38,924 nt of DNA. It comes from Rhodanobacter sp. GTDB lineage: Bacteria; Pseudomonadota; Gammaproteobacteria; Xanthomonadales; Rhodanobacteraceae. The notes under the pieces are model-generated. The model searched no databases. It was given only the letters and a program-made list of their open reading frames with translations, and had not been told where the DNA came from. The DNA is taken from contig SCRF01000051.1 in NCBI GenBank assembly GCA_004322005.1, positions 1 through 38,924 on the forward strand, given 5' to 3'. The translations under genes and the position numbers were made by a program. This document shows positions 1-8,083 of this stretch, one piece after another. How positions within the stretch are numbered: the first letter of the stretch is position 1; each line of letters begins with the position of its first letter.

Positions 1-42
1 TTCAAAAAAAGTCATCGTAAGGGAGTTCTACCCAGGGACGGA

Positions 43-68
43 AAACGGCGGGCATGTGCCCGCCGTTT
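43..68. terminator. Hairpin terminator, possibly bidirectional
   Basis: An 11-bp perfect stem (43-53 with 58-68, loop ATGT) is flanked by A-rich sequence on the left and TTT plus GCTTT on the right. It could end a plus-strand gene lying before the window (one frame has a stop at 18-20, too little to identify) and also the minus-strand hflD operon. Confidence 0.6.
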
Positions 69-76
69 GCTTTAGT

Positions 77-173
77 GCGCTCGAATAACCCCGATGTGTG
101 TGTAGGAGCGCGCTTGCGCGCGATGCTCTTGTGCAATCCCTGACAAGAGCATCGCGCGCAAGCGCACTCCTAC
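77..173. repeat. REP-type inverted pair with 19-nt conserved flank
   Basis: Two GTAG-headed units face each other: 102-131 and its reverse complement 144-173, matching at 29 of 30 positions around a 12-nt spacer. Each unit holds an inner palindrome of GCGCGC type followed by GATGCTCTT. The 19 nt just upstream (77-95) recur exactly at 33810-33828 before another copy. The form resembles GTAG-headed REP elements mobilised by REP-associated tyrosine transposases. No transposase gene lies in the window. Confidence 0.8.
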
Positions 174-189
174 GAACGCGTCTCGGGCG

Positions 190-813
190 TCAACGGTTGT
201 CCAGCGTCGCGCCGGTCAGCAGTCCGCGTGCCAGCATGCTGCACTGGCGTCGATACAGCAGCAATTGCCATTGCCGTCCACCGACCTGCCGCCACAGTAC
301 CGCCGAGCGGACTGCCGCAAGCAGGTTGGCGCGCACCTTTTCGACCACGCTGGGCTGCTGCAATTGCAGCGGGTTGCCGCTGACCATCACCCGCGGTTTC
401 AGGGTGGACAGGGTGGACGCATAGATTTCGGCCAGCCGACCGGCGACCTGCGTCGACCCTTGGCCGAAGTGTTCGACCTGCCGCTGCGCGGCGACGATGC
501 CTTGCTGAAGCTTGTCCAGCAGGTCCGGCCGGGCCGACAGGCTGCGTTCCAGCCGCATCACGGTCACCACCATGCGGGTCACCGACATGTCGCGGTCGCT
601 CTCGTCGAGTTGCGCGATCAAACTGCGCAGGCCCAGCCGCAGATTGGAGACGTTGCCATACACGGCGACGACCGATGGAGCGTCGATGCGGAACACGCTG
701 GCGACGCTGGTCTCCATCGCGTTTTCGTCGCAACGTCCCTCATTGGCCAACTGCTGCGCCAGTACACAGGCCTGGAACAGGCCCGCAAGGGCAAGCACGC
801 GCTCCTCATTCAT
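190..813 (-). CDS. hflD: HflD, high frequency lysogenization protein homolog
   Basis: A 207-residue protein of the HflD family, peripheral to the inner membrane; in E. coli it modulates phage lambda CII stability. Family-typical segments include VLALAGLFQACVLAQQLA near the N terminus, NLRLGLRSLIAQL, QVEHFG, and KVRANLLAAVRSAVLWRQVG in the C-terminal third. The frame is open to a GTG at 831, which would overlap mnmA by 8 nt. I chose the ATG at 813 because it puts the LALAG segment at the family's usual distance from the start. Neither start has a convincing ribosome site. It is the last gene of a nudix-mnmA-hflD operon, the same order as around E. coli mnmA. Family assignment is strong, the start uncertain. 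Confidence 0.9.
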   Translation of the reverse strand: MNEERVLALAGLFQACVLAQQLANEGRCDENAMETSVASVFRIDAPSVVAVYGNVSNLRLGLRSLIAQLDESDRDMSVTRMVVTVMRLERSLSARPDLLDKLQQGIVAAQRQVEHFGQGSTQVAGRLAEIYASTLSTLKPRVMVSGNPLQLQQPSVVEKVRANLLAAVRSAVLWRQVGGRQWQLLLYRRQCSMLARGLLTGATLDNR

Positions 814-823
814 GCCAAAGGTT

Positions 824-1981
824 TCAAACACGAGGTTGCCGATCTCCGCTAGTGGCTACCGATGAAGGGGAGGGGAGCGATGTCGGCAGCAAGCCACCGA
901 AGGGGGCGTCGGTCGCGGCGATCACCGCGCCGCCAAGGCAGACTTCGCCAGCATAGAGGACCACGGACTGTCCCGGGGTGACGGCGCGTTGCGGTTCGTC
1001 GAAGCGTACCTCAAGACGGTCGCCAAGGACGCTTACCGCACACCCCTGGTCATGCTGGCGGTAGCGGGTCCTGGCGGTGCAGCGGAAATCTGCGGCCGGC
1101 GCGGCACCGGCAACCCAGGTCGCTGATTCCGCCTGCAGCCGCCGCGAATACAGCCAGCGGTTTTCGCCACCCTGGGCCACCCACAGCACATTGGCGGCCA
1201 CATCCTTGCCGACCACGTACCAGGCCTCGCCGCTGGCGCCGTGGCGCCCACCGATACCCAGCCCGTTGCGCTGGCCCAGGGTGTAATACATCACGCCCTG
1301 ATGTTCGCCGATCCGCTCGCCGCCGGGCGTACGCATCTCACCCGGGCGGGCAGGAATGTACTGGGCCAGAAAGCTCCGGAAATCGCGCTCGCCGATGAAA
1401 CAGATGCCGGTGGAATCCTTCTTCGCTTGGGTGGGCAACATCGCCTCGCGTGCCAGCTCGCGCACGCGGCTTTTCTCGATGTCGCCGACCGGAAACAGCG
1501 TGGCAGCGAGTTGCTGCTGGCCCAACGCGTGCAGGAAATAGGTCTGATCCTTGCCCGGGTCCACGGCCCGCAGCAGGCGATAGCGGCCATCGTCGCCGCG
1601 ATCGATGCGCGCGTAGTGGCCGGTGGCGATTTTCTCGGCACCCAGTGCCCGTGCCTCGTTCAGGAATGTCTTGAACTTGATCTCGCGGTTGCACAGCACG
1701 TCCGGATTCGGTGTGCGACCGGCGCGGTATTCGGCCAGGAAATGCTCGAATACGCCGTCCCAGTATTCGACGGCGAAGTTGCGCGCATGGAACGGTATGC
1801 CGAGTCGCCCGCACACCGCCACGGCATCCTTGCGGTCGGCGTCGGTGCTGCATGGACCGCTGCGTTCATCTTCCTCCCAGTTCTGCATGAACAGGCCTTC
1901 GACCTGATGGCCGGCCTGTTGCAGCAGCAGCGCTGCCACCGAGGAATCGACGCCGCCGGAGATGCCCAGCATCACCTTCAT
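824..1981 (-). CDS. mnmA: tRNA-specific 2-thiouridylase MnmA
   Basis: A 385-residue enzyme that installs the 2-thio group on U34 of tRNA Lys, Glu and Gln, using ATP and sulfur relayed by the Tus proteins. It opens with the PP-loop [15 protein letters not shown]. The catalytic cysteines sit in [12 protein letters not shown] and [12 protein letters not shown]. The C-terminal beta-barrel region follows ([19 protein letters not shown]). The frame stays open upstream to 2227, but that extension is Arg/Ala-rich shadow sequence, so I use the ATG at 1981, which forms an ATGA overlap with the nudix stop. The C terminus is about 15-20 residues longer than E. coli MnmA. Cytoplasmic; translationally coupled to the gene upstream. 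Confidence 0.95.
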   Translation of the reverse strand: MKVMLGISGGVDSSVAALLLQQAGHQVEGLFMQNWEEDERSGPCSTDADRKDAVAVCGRLGIPFHARNFAVEYWDGVFEHFLAEYRAGRTPNPDVLCNREIKFKTFLNEARALGAEKIATGHYARIDRGDDGRYRLLRAVDPGKDQTYFLHALGQQQLAATLFPVGDIEKSRVRELAREAMLPTQAKKDSTGICFIGERDFRSFLAQYIPARPGEMRTPGGERIGEHQGVMYYTLGQRNGLGIGGRHGASGEAWYVVGKDVAANVLWVAQGGENRWLYSRRLQAESATWVAGAAPAADFRCTARTRYRQHDQGCAVSVLGDRLEVRFDEPQRAVTPGQSVVLYAGEVCLGGAVIAATDAPFGGLLPTSLPSPSSVATSGDRQPRV

Positions 1982-2463
1982 GTCGAGAGACTCCCGGGCA
2001 GGTAGTGCAAGGTATCCAGCGGCAACCGCTGGCCGGCCAGCCAGGCATCGATGCTGAGCAGCACCAGCGGGCTGCGCAGGCGCTCGCCGAGCGCGGCGAT
2101 CTCGCCACGGTTGAGCCACAGCGCCCGCCGGATGCCGGTATCCAGCGCGCGTGCCGCATCGTGGCTCACGGCGCGCGCGGCAAAGCTGAAACGAACGACT
2201 GCATCGCCATGTTCGGTACTGCGCCACTGGTGCACTCCGATCAGGTGCTGCAGTTCCACCGTCCAGCCGGTTTCCTCCAGGGTCTCGCGCAGGGCCGCCG
2301 CGATCAGGCTTTCGCCATCGTCCAGATGTCCGGCAGGCTGATTCCAGGCGATCCGGTCACCCACTTCTTCCTCGACCATCAGGTAACGGTCGCCATCGGC
2401 CACCACGCAGGCCACGGTGACGTGTGGTCGCCAGATTTCGTTTGTCGGGGATGGCTCGGTCAT
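1978..2463 (-). CDS. nudJ: Nudix hydrolase, NudJ-like
   Basis: A 161-residue cytoplasmic hydrolase. The Nudix box runs from about residue 45 to 67 ([16 protein letters not shown] followed by TLEETGW) and fits the consensus GX5EX7REUXEEXGU, so the Mg-binding glutamates are present. In E. coli the gene next to mnmA is nudJ (phosphatase for thiamine and HMP pyrophosphates and nucleotides), and context favours the same assignment here. Substrate specificity cannot be read from the sequence. The ATG at 2463 (MTEPSP) is preferred over the frame's 5' limit at 2493. Its stop overlaps the mnmA start (ATGA). It is the first gene of the minus-strand operon and is divergent from clpS. Confidence 0.85.
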   Translation of the reverse strand: MTEPSPTNEIWRPHVTVACVVADGDRYLMVEEEVGDRIAWNQPAGHLDDGESLIAAALRETLEETGWTVELQHLIGVHQWRSTEHGDAVVRFSFAARAVSHDAARALDTGIRRALWLNRGEIAALGERLRSPLVLLSIDAWLAGQRLPLDTLHYLPGSLST

Positions 2464-2545
2464 GGTTGGTGACGGCACTGGAAAAGCCGCCATTGTGCCA
2501 TTACCTATGCCGGTGGTCGCGCATGGAGCTGCATCCAGTGCGGCG

Positions 2546-2551
2546 TATACT
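2546..2551 (+). promoter_or_regulatory. Possible -10 box upstream of clpS
   Basis: TATACT lies 30 nt before the clpS ATG in the short region between the divergent nudJ and clpS starts. No clear -35 box is visible at the standard distance. Confidence 0.35.
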
Positions 2552-2581
2552 TCCTGTCAGAGATCTGATACCCGGCAAGCC

Positions 2582-2908
2582 ATGGCTCACGAACCCGAAA
2601 ACGAACAAGACAGCGGCCGCGGACTGGCGGTGGAAACCGCGAAACCGGAGGCGGCGCGCCCCCCCCTGTTTCAGGTGCTGCTGCTGAATGACGACTTTAC
2701 TCCGATGGATTTCGTGGTAGAGGTACTGCGAGGTTTTTTCAACCTGGACCAGGAGCAGGCGGTACAAGTGATGTTGCACGTGCATACTCGCGGCAAGGGC
2801 GTCTGCGGGGTGTTTACCCGCGAGGTGGCCGAGACCAAGGTGACCCATGTGAACGAATATTCACGTTCCCATCAGCACCCGTTGTTGTGCACTATGGAAA
2901 AGCTTTGA
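2582..2908 (+). CDS. clpS: ClpS, N-end rule adaptor of ClpAP
   Basis: A 108-residue adaptor that binds the N domain of ClpA and delivers N-degron substrates, inhibiting other ClpAP substrates. After a flexible N-terminal stretch of about 33 residues comes the folded core: [18 protein letters not shown] with the conserved NDD and the M gatekeeper of the N-degron pocket, then [13 protein letters not shown] with the pocket histidine. The ATG at 2582 is chosen because the upstream part of the frame (from 2417) is antisense to nudJ. It lies 66 nt upstream of clpA, the usual pairing. Confidence 0.95.
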   Translation: MAHEPENEQDSGRGLAVETAKPEAARPPLFQVLLLNDDFTPMDFVVEVLRGFFNLDQEQAVQVMLHVHTRGKGVCGVFTREVAETKVTHVNEYSRSHQHPLLCTMEKL

Positions 2909-2974
2909 GCGCCCCCATTTCCTGCTCATCGCGGCGTTGAAAGCCGCCCAATTCTGCAAGCGGAGACGATCCGA

Positions 2975-5245
2975 ATGTTCAGCAAGGATCTGGAAGTCAC
3001 CATTGGCCACTGCTACAAGCAGGCCCGCGAACAACGCCACGAATTCATGACGGTGGAGCATCTGCTGCTGGCGCTGACCGAAAACCAGTCCGCCGTGGGG
3101 GCGTTGCGTGCCTGCGGGGTGGATCTGCCGCGGCTGTCCGCCGAACTGACGCGCATCATCGCCGAGACCGTGCCGGTGCTGCCGCACGGCGACGAACGCG
3201 ATACGCAACCCACGCTGGGTTTTCAGCGGGTGTTGCAGCGGGCCGTCTATCACGTGCAGTCTTCCGGCCGCAAGGAAGTCACCGGCGCGAACGTGCTGGT
3301 GGCAATTTTCGGCGAGAAGGATTCGCATGCGGTGTATTTCATGCACCAACAGGAAATCACCCGCCTCGACGTGGTCAACTACATTTCGCACGGCATCGCC
3401 AAGATCGGCGACGAACCGGCCGCCAGCATGCCGGGTGGCGCTGAACGCGAAGGCGAGGAGGGTGGCGAGAAGGGCAATCCGTTGCACGAATTCGCCAGCA
3501 ACCTCAACGAGCTGGCGCTGGAAGGCAAGATCGACCCGCTGATCGGTCGCGCCGACGAGATCGAGCGCACCATCCAGGTATTGTGCCGCCGGCGCAAGAA
3601 CAATCCGTTGTATGTCGGCGAGGCCGGCGTGGGCAAGACCGCGCTGGCCGAAGGCCTGGCCAAGCGTATCGTCGACGGCGAGGTGCCCGAGGTGCTGGAA
3701 AGCGCCACGATCTGGTCGCTGGATCTGGGTGCGCTGGTGGCCGGCACGAAGTACCGCGGCGATTTCGAGAAGCGGCTCAAGGGAGTGATCAATCAGCTCA
3801 AGAAGCAGCCCGGGGCGATCCTGTTCATCGACGAGATCCACACCATCATCGGTGCCGGTTCGGCGTCGGGCGGCACCATGGATGCGTCGAACCTGATCAA
3901 GCCGATGCTGGCGTCGGGCGAATTGCGCTGCATCGGGTCGACCACGTTCCAGGAGTATCGCGGCGTGTTCGAGAAGGATCGCGCGCTGGCCCGGCGTTTC
4001 CAGAAGGTCGATGTGGTCGAGCCCACCGTGGCGGACAGCATCGAGATCCTCAAGGGCCTGCGCTCGCGCTTCGAGGAGCATCACCATGTGGCCTATACCA
4101 ACGAGGCGTTGAAGGCGGCGGTGGACCTGTCGGTCAAGCACATCCCCGACCGCTTGCTGCCGGACAAGGCGATCGACGTGATCGACGAGGCCGGCGCGCG
4201 TCAGCGGCTGCTGCCCGAGGATCAGCGCACCGGCACGGTCGGCGTGACCGAGGTCGAATACATCATCGCCAAGATGGCGCGGATTCCGGCCAAGCAGGTG
4301 TCGGCGTCGGATCGCGATGTGCTGCGCAACCTCGAACGCAACTTGAAGATGGTCGTGTTCGGCCAGGATCCGGCGATCGAGGCGCTGGCCGCGTCGATCA
4401 AGATGGCCCGCTCGGGCCTGGCCGATCCGTCCAAGCCGATCGGCTGCTTCCTGCTCGCAGGTCCGACCGGCGTCGGCAAGACCGAGGTGACCAAGCAGCT
4501 GGCGATGCAACTGGGCATCGAGATGATCCGCTTCGACATGTCCGAATACATGGAGGGCCATTCGGTATCGCGATTGGTGGGTGCCCCCCCGGGCTACGTC
4601 GGTTTCGACCAGGGTGGCTTGCTGACCGAGGCGGTGACCAAGCACCCGCATGCGGTATTGCTGCTGGACGAGATCGAGAAGGCGCACCCGGATGTGTTCA
4701 ACATCCTGCTGCAGGTGATGGATCGCGGCGTGCTGACCGATACCAACGGTCGCGAGGCGAACTTCAAGAACGTGGTGGTGGTGATGACCACCAATGCGGG
4801 CGCGGCGCTGGCCTCACGCCGCAGCATCGGCTTTGTCGAGCAAAAGCACGATTCGGACGCGATGGAAGTGATCCGGCGTACCTTCACCCCGGAGTTCCGC
4901 AACCGGCTGGACGCGATCATCCAGTTCAGTGCGCTCGATTTCGAGCACATCCTGCGTGTGGTCGACAAGTTCCTGATCGAACTGGAGAGTCAGCTGACCG
5001 AGAAACGCGTGAGCCTGGATATCGGCGCCGATGCGCGTGGCTGGCTGGCCGAGCACGGTTTCGACCCGCAGATGGGTGCCCGGCCGATGGCGCGGGTGAT
5101 CCAGGAGAAGGTCAAGCGCGCGCTGGCCGACGAGCTGCTGTTCGGCAAGCTGTCCGGGGGCGGCCAGGTACGCCTGAGCGTGCGCGATGGCGAGTTGCAG
5201 GTGGATTGCGAGGCCGTCGAAACGCTGCCGGCCGTAGTCGAGTAG
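2975..5245 (+). CDS. clpA: ClpA, ATPase subunit of the ClpAP protease
   Basis: A 756-residue AAA+ unfoldase (E. coli ClpA: 758). The double Clp N domain occupies about residues 1-150. The D1 module has Walker A GEAGVGKTALAEGLA and Walker B LFIDEIHT. The D2 module has GPTGVGKTEVTKQLA and LLLDEIEKAHPDV. The SIGF loop near residue 618 is the ClpP docking tripeptide in the right place. A GGAG ribosome site precedes the ATG. No clpP is present in the window, so the peptidase partner is encoded elsewhere. The long minus-strand open frame beneath this gene is a high-GC shadow. Confidence 0.97.
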   Translation: MFSKDLEVTIGHCYKQAREQRHEFMTVEHLLLALTENQSAVGALRACGVDLPRLSAELTRIIAETVPVLPHGDERDTQPTLGFQRVLQRAVYHVQSSGRKEVTGANVLVAIFGEKDSHAVYFMHQQEITRLDVVNYISHGIAKIGDEPAASMPGGAEREGEEGGEKGNPLHEFASNLNELALEGKIDPLIGRADEIERTIQVLCRRRKNNPLYVGEAGVGKTALAEGLAKRIVDGEVPEVLESATIWSLDLGALVAGTKYRGDFEKRLKGVINQLKKQPGAILFIDEIHTIIGAGSASGGTMDASNLIKPMLASGELRCIGSTTFQEYRGVFEKDRALARRFQKVDVVEPTVADSIEILKGLRSRFEEHHHVAYTNEALKAAVDLSVKHIPDRLLPDKAIDVIDEAGARQRLLPEDQRTGTVGVTEVEYIIAKMARIPAKQVSASDRDVLRNLERNLKMVVFGQDPAIEALAASIKMARSGLADPSKPIGCFLLAGPTGVGKTEVTKQLAMQLGIEMIRFDMSEYMEGHSVSRLVGAPPGYVGFDQGGLLTEAVTKHPHAVLLLDEIEKAHPDVFNILLQVMDRGVLTDTNGREANFKNVVVVMTTNAGAALASRRSIGFVEQKHDSDAMEVIRRTFTPEFRNRLDAIIQFSALDFEHILRVVDKFLIELESQLTEKRVSLDIGADARGWLAEHGFDPQMGARPMARVIQEKVKRALADELLFGKLSGGGQVRLSVRDGELQVDCEAVETLPAVVE

Positions 5246-5329
5246 TGCGCTGCCGAGGTCGGCGCTGGCCGGCCCCGGTGTTGCCGATGGCTTTGGCAGC
5301 GAGGTTGTCGGCCCCGCTCCATGAAACGC

Positions 5330-5353
5330 AAAAAGGCCGCGCATGGCGCGGCC
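5330..5353 (-). terminator. Rho-independent terminator of infA
   Basis: Read on the minus strand, an 8-bp perfect stem GGCCGCGC/GCGCGGCC with a 3-nt loop is followed by five T residues, 28 nt beyond the infA stop. The convergent clpA ends 85 nt away. Confidence 0.85.
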
Positions 5354-5380
5354 CCTTCATGGTGAACGCGCCGACTGCAT

Positions 5381-5599
5381 TTACTTCATGCGGTAGGTGA
5401 TGCGCCCCTTGCTCAGGTCGTACGGGGTCATCTCGATCTTGACCTTGTCGCCCGTGAGTATGCGGATATAGTGCTTGCGCATGCGGCCTGAAATATGGGC
5501 GATGACGACGTGCCCGTTCTCCAGCTGTACGCGAAACATGGTGTTGGGCAAGGTCTCCTGGACCGTGCCTTCCATTTCGATGACGTCGTCTTTGGCCAT
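5381..5599 (-). CDS. infA: Translation initiation factor IF-1
   Basis: A 72-residue single OB-fold (S1-like) protein that binds the ribosomal A site during initiation. The sequence is essentially canonical: [20 protein letters not shown] at the start, then [14 protein letters not shown], and [16 protein letters not shown] near the end. Length equals the family standard. It is monocistronic, with a strong terminator just downstream, and converges on clpA, a common arrangement in gammaproteobacteria. Confidence 0.98.
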   Translation of the reverse strand: MAKDDVIEMEGTVQETLPNTMFRVQLENGHVVIAHISGRMRKHYIRILTGDKVKIEMTPYDLSKGRITYRMK

Positions 5600-5692
5600 G
5601 TGTTCCGAGGGTCACGCACAGCCGTCATGGCTGCGTAAGCCGTCGATTATGCCATGAATAGGCGCCAGGTTGAAGAATCCCCGAATATTCGC

Positions 5693-5968
5693 TCAAGAGA
5701 AATGCTCATCCAGCTTGCGCCGGATTTCCTGCTCGATCATGCCTTTCAGCGGCGTCAGCATCATTCCCAGCCGCACATTGACCTGGATGGCGTCGCTGTG
5801 GACGGTGATCGTGCCGCTAGCGCCAGGGCGGGAAAAGTGCAAGGTGTCGCCATGCCACTGACCATCCATGCCGAATTTCTCCCGCATGCGCACGGCTACC
5901 CGGTCGACCACCGCGTGGGCGGCGGCGATCGAAAGTTGATGCGGGCGGCGAATGTCGATAGTCGGCAT
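5693..5968 (-). CDS. Polyhydroxyalkanoic acid system family protein
   Basis: A 91-residue protein of the family named for PHA granule regions (Pfam PHA_gran_rgn, from memory). It begins MPTIDIRRPHQLSIAAAHAV, continues VAVRMREKFGMDGQWHGDTL and ends in a charged helix EIRRKLDEHF. The fold is thought to resemble small lipid- or polyester-associated proteins; the biochemical role is unknown. No PHA synthase or phasin is nearby, so the family name should not be read as function here. The start is the ATG at 5968; the frame is open to 6010, but the added residues have no family character. Confidence 0.7.
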   Translation of the reverse strand: MPTIDIRRPHQLSIAAAHAVVDRVAVRMREKFGMDGQWHGDTLHFSRPGASGTITVHSDAIQVNVRLGMMLTPLKGMIEQEIRRKLDEHFS

Positions 5969-6022
5969 GGCGTGATTCCAGCGTAAACCGGCCATCATAA
6001 TGCCAGTCATGTGCCGGTGTGC

Positions 6023-6036
6023 GGCAGGCTGCTAGA
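6023..6036 (+). promoter_or_regulatory. Promoter-like motif upstream of the FHA gene
   Basis: CGGCAGGCTGCTAGAGT occurs about 30-45 nt before the ATG at 6065. Near-identical sequences precede the arsenosugar operon (28883-28899) and pip (37760-37776). TAGAGT is the likely -10 box. Confidence 0.45.
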
Positions 6037-6064
6037 GTTTCGCGGTCTACCGGCAGGGTCATCC

Positions 6065-6832
6065 ATGCGTATCGAATTTCTCAATGCAGCCCGTGAAGAT
6101 TTCCTTTGGGAGCAGGCGCAGCTGAGCATCGGCAGCGCGCCTGACAATGATCTCGTGCTGGCTGCCGACCAGGCCGCGGCCCGGCATTTGCGAATCCAGC
6201 AGGATCGTCGCGGCTGGGTGCTGCAGTTGCTGCCTTCCGCTGCCCGCATCTATGTCAATGCGCGGCCGGTGCGCGAGCGGGCATTGCTGCGTGCCGGCGA
6301 CGTAGTCAGCGTGGGCGATTGCCGCCTGCTGCTGCGCGACGATCAGGACCCGGCACTGAGACCGCCACTGGCGGTGCCGGAACAGGGGCGCTGCACCGTT
6401 GCCCTGCGTGTGGTGGCTGGCCCGCTGTCCGGTCGGGTGCTGCCGTTGCATGACATCCTTGAACTCGGTCCGCAGGGGCGCTGCCCGCTGGAATTGCCGC
6501 AGGGCGAGGTCGCTGCGTTGCGTGTCTGCTGGCAGGATGGCAGCTTGCTGCTTGAAGTCGTGCAGTCGGCCACGCGCCATCCGGTGCGGGTCAACGGGGT
6601 CGCCGTGGAACGGGTGGCGTTGCGGCCCGGCGATCAGATCGGGCTGGCCATGCACCGGTTCGTGGTGGATGCGCCGGGGCTGGAGCCGGAACCGGAAATC
6701 GTCAGGCCCGAGCCGTTGCACCAGCAACTTCCGGAAGCGGCGGCGGGCCCGCCAGGTGAAGTGTGGTGGTTGATCGCCACCGCTGCCGTGCTGGCATTCG
6801 GTATTGCGCTGGTACTGCTGATTCGATTCTGA
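6065..6832 (+). CDS. FHA-domain-like membrane-anchored protein
   Basis: A 255-residue protein with an N-terminal forkhead-associated fold (about residues 1-95) and a second FHA-like segment (about 110-215), then a Pro/Glu-rich linker and one C-terminal membrane helix (WWLIATAAVLAFGIALVLLI). FHA domains normally bind phosphothreonine through an Arg after the first glycine and a Ser before the His. Here the corresponding places read LSIGSAPDNDLVL and AARHL, so both contact residues appear replaced. A structural or protein-binding role is therefore more likely than phosphopeptide reading. The ATG at 6065 starts at the first beta strand. The tail anchor would leave the domains in the cytoplasm. 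The neighbours give no functional hint. Confidence 0.7.
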   Translation: MRIEFLNAAREDFLWEQAQLSIGSAPDNDLVLAADQAAARHLRIQQDRRGWVLQLLPSAARIYVNARPVRERALLRAGDVVSVGDCRLLLRDDQDPALRPPLAVPEQGRCTVALRVVAGPLSGRVLPLHDILELGPQGRCPLELPQGEVAALRVCWQDGSLLLEVVQSATRHPVRVNGVAVERVALRPGDQIGLAMHRFVVDAPGLEPEPEIVRPEPLHQQLPEAAAGPPGEVWWLIATAAVLAFGIALVLLIRF

Positions 6833-6841
6833 GCGATCATG

Positions 6842-6859
6842 CCCGGGCATATGCCCGGG
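6842..6859. repeat. 18-bp perfect palindrome between the FHA gene and serC
   Basis: CCCGGGCATATGCCCGGG is perfectly self-complementary. It starts 10 nt after the FHA stop and lies 67 nt before the serC start. It could be a weak terminator hairpin (no T tract follows) or an operator for serC. Confidence 0.5.
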
Positions 6860-6926
6860 GAGTTGACCGCGCCATGCTGCGCCGCGCCATAATGTGCGGA
6901 ATACTATCGACGGGGTGCAACAGCAG

Positions 6927-8012
6927 GTGAGCAGAGTCTGGAATTTCAGCGCTGGTCCGGCGGCGATGCCGCAGTCCGTACTCGAGCGCGCGCAACGCGA
7001 ATTGCTGGATTGGAACGGCAGCGGCGCTTCGGTGATGGAACAATCCCATCGCGGCAAGCGGTTCATCGAGATGGCGGCGCAGGCCGAGACCGACCTGCGC
7101 ACACTGCTGGCGGTCCCCGCCGATTACGCCGTGCTGTTCCTGCAAGGTGGCGCCACCCAGCAGTTCGCACAGATCCCCATGAACCTTGCCGGCGAAGGCG
7201 GCAGCGCCGATTACGTCGACAGCGGCCACTGGAGCGCCAAGGCCATCAGCGAGGCGGCCGCGTATGTACGGGTCAACGTGGCGGCCAGCGGCCAGGCCGA
7301 TGATTACCGGCGCTTGCCGTCGCGTGACAGCTGGCAGCTCGACCCGCAGGCAGCTTATGTGCACTACACGCCGAACGAGACGATACACGGGGTGGAGTTT
7401 CGTGAAATTCCCGACGTCGGCGCGGTGCCGCTGGTGGCGGACATGTCGTCGAACATCCTGTCCGAACCGCTGGACGTATCGCGCTTCGGCCTGATCTACG
7501 CCGGCGCGCAGAAAAACATCGGTCCATCCGGCCTGCTGGTGATGATCATCCGTCGCGACCTGTTGCAGCGGGCGACCCGGCCGATGGCGCGGATCTTCCG
7601 CTTTGCCGAACAAGCCGCGCACGATTCCATGCTCAACACACCCAACACCTGGGGCTGGTATCTGGCCGGGCTGACTTTCCAGTGGCTGCTGGCGCAGGGC
7701 GGACTCGCCGCGATGGGCGAGCGCAACCATGCCAAGGCCGCCCTGTTGTACCAGACCATCGACGGATCGGGCGGTTACTACCGCAATCCGGTCGATCCAT
7801 CTGCGCGATCGCGCATGAACGTCCCGTTCACCCTGCACGACGGCGCGCTGGACGCGGTGTTCGTGCGGGAGTCGGAGGCCGCCGGCCTGCTCGCGCTGAA
7901 GGGCCACAAGGCGTTGGGCGGCATGCGTGCCTCGCTCTACAACGCGGTGCCGCTGGAGGCGGTCCGGGCGCTGACGGAATTCATGCGGGATTTCGCCCGC
8001 CGGCATGGCTGA
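6927..8012 (+). CDS. serC: Phosphoserine aminotransferase SerC
   Basis: A 361-residue PLP enzyme converting 3-phosphohydroxypyruvate to phosphoserine, and also acting in pyridoxal phosphate synthesis in this lineage (E. coli SerC: 362). It starts VWNFSAGPAAMP, has the substrate loop GSGASVMEQSHRG, and carries the PLP lysine in IYAGAQKNIGPSG. I chose the GTG at 6927 because family members begin a few residues before NFSAGP. The frame extends to another GTG at 6894 with no family match. It heads serC-pheA-aroA-kdsB. The partner serA lies 27 kb away in this window. Confidence 0.95.
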   Translation: MSRVWNFSAGPAAMPQSVLERAQRELLDWNGSGASVMEQSHRGKRFIEMAAQAETDLRTLLAVPADYAVLFLQGGATQQFAQIPMNLAGEGGSADYVDSGHWSAKAISEAAAYVRVNVAASGQADDYRRLPSRDSWQLDPQAAYVHYTPNETIHGVEFREIPDVGAVPLVADMSSNILSEPLDVSRFGLIYAGAQKNIGPSGLLVMIIRRDLLQRATRPMARIFRFAEQAAHDSMLNTPNTWGWYLAGLTFQWLLAQGGLAAMGERNHAKAALLYQTIDGSGGYYRNPVDPSARSRMNVPFTLHDGALDAVFVRESEAAGLLALKGHKALGGMRASLYNAVPLEAVRALTEFMRDFARRHG

Positions 8013-8083
8013 TTCGTCATCCGACGTGTTTTCCGGCAAGATGCACATCCATCATTTGGACTTCTTTACTTCCAGGCCAAGGC

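Noticed and set aside
824-2227. mnmA start at 2227
   Set aside because: The extra 82 residues are antisense-like sequence overlapping the nudix gene; MnmA proteins begin just before the PP-loop, at 1981.
2861-4687. Long minus-strand frame opposite clpA
   Set aside because: No recognisable motifs; His/Arg/Gln/Leu-rich shadow of a conserved gene.
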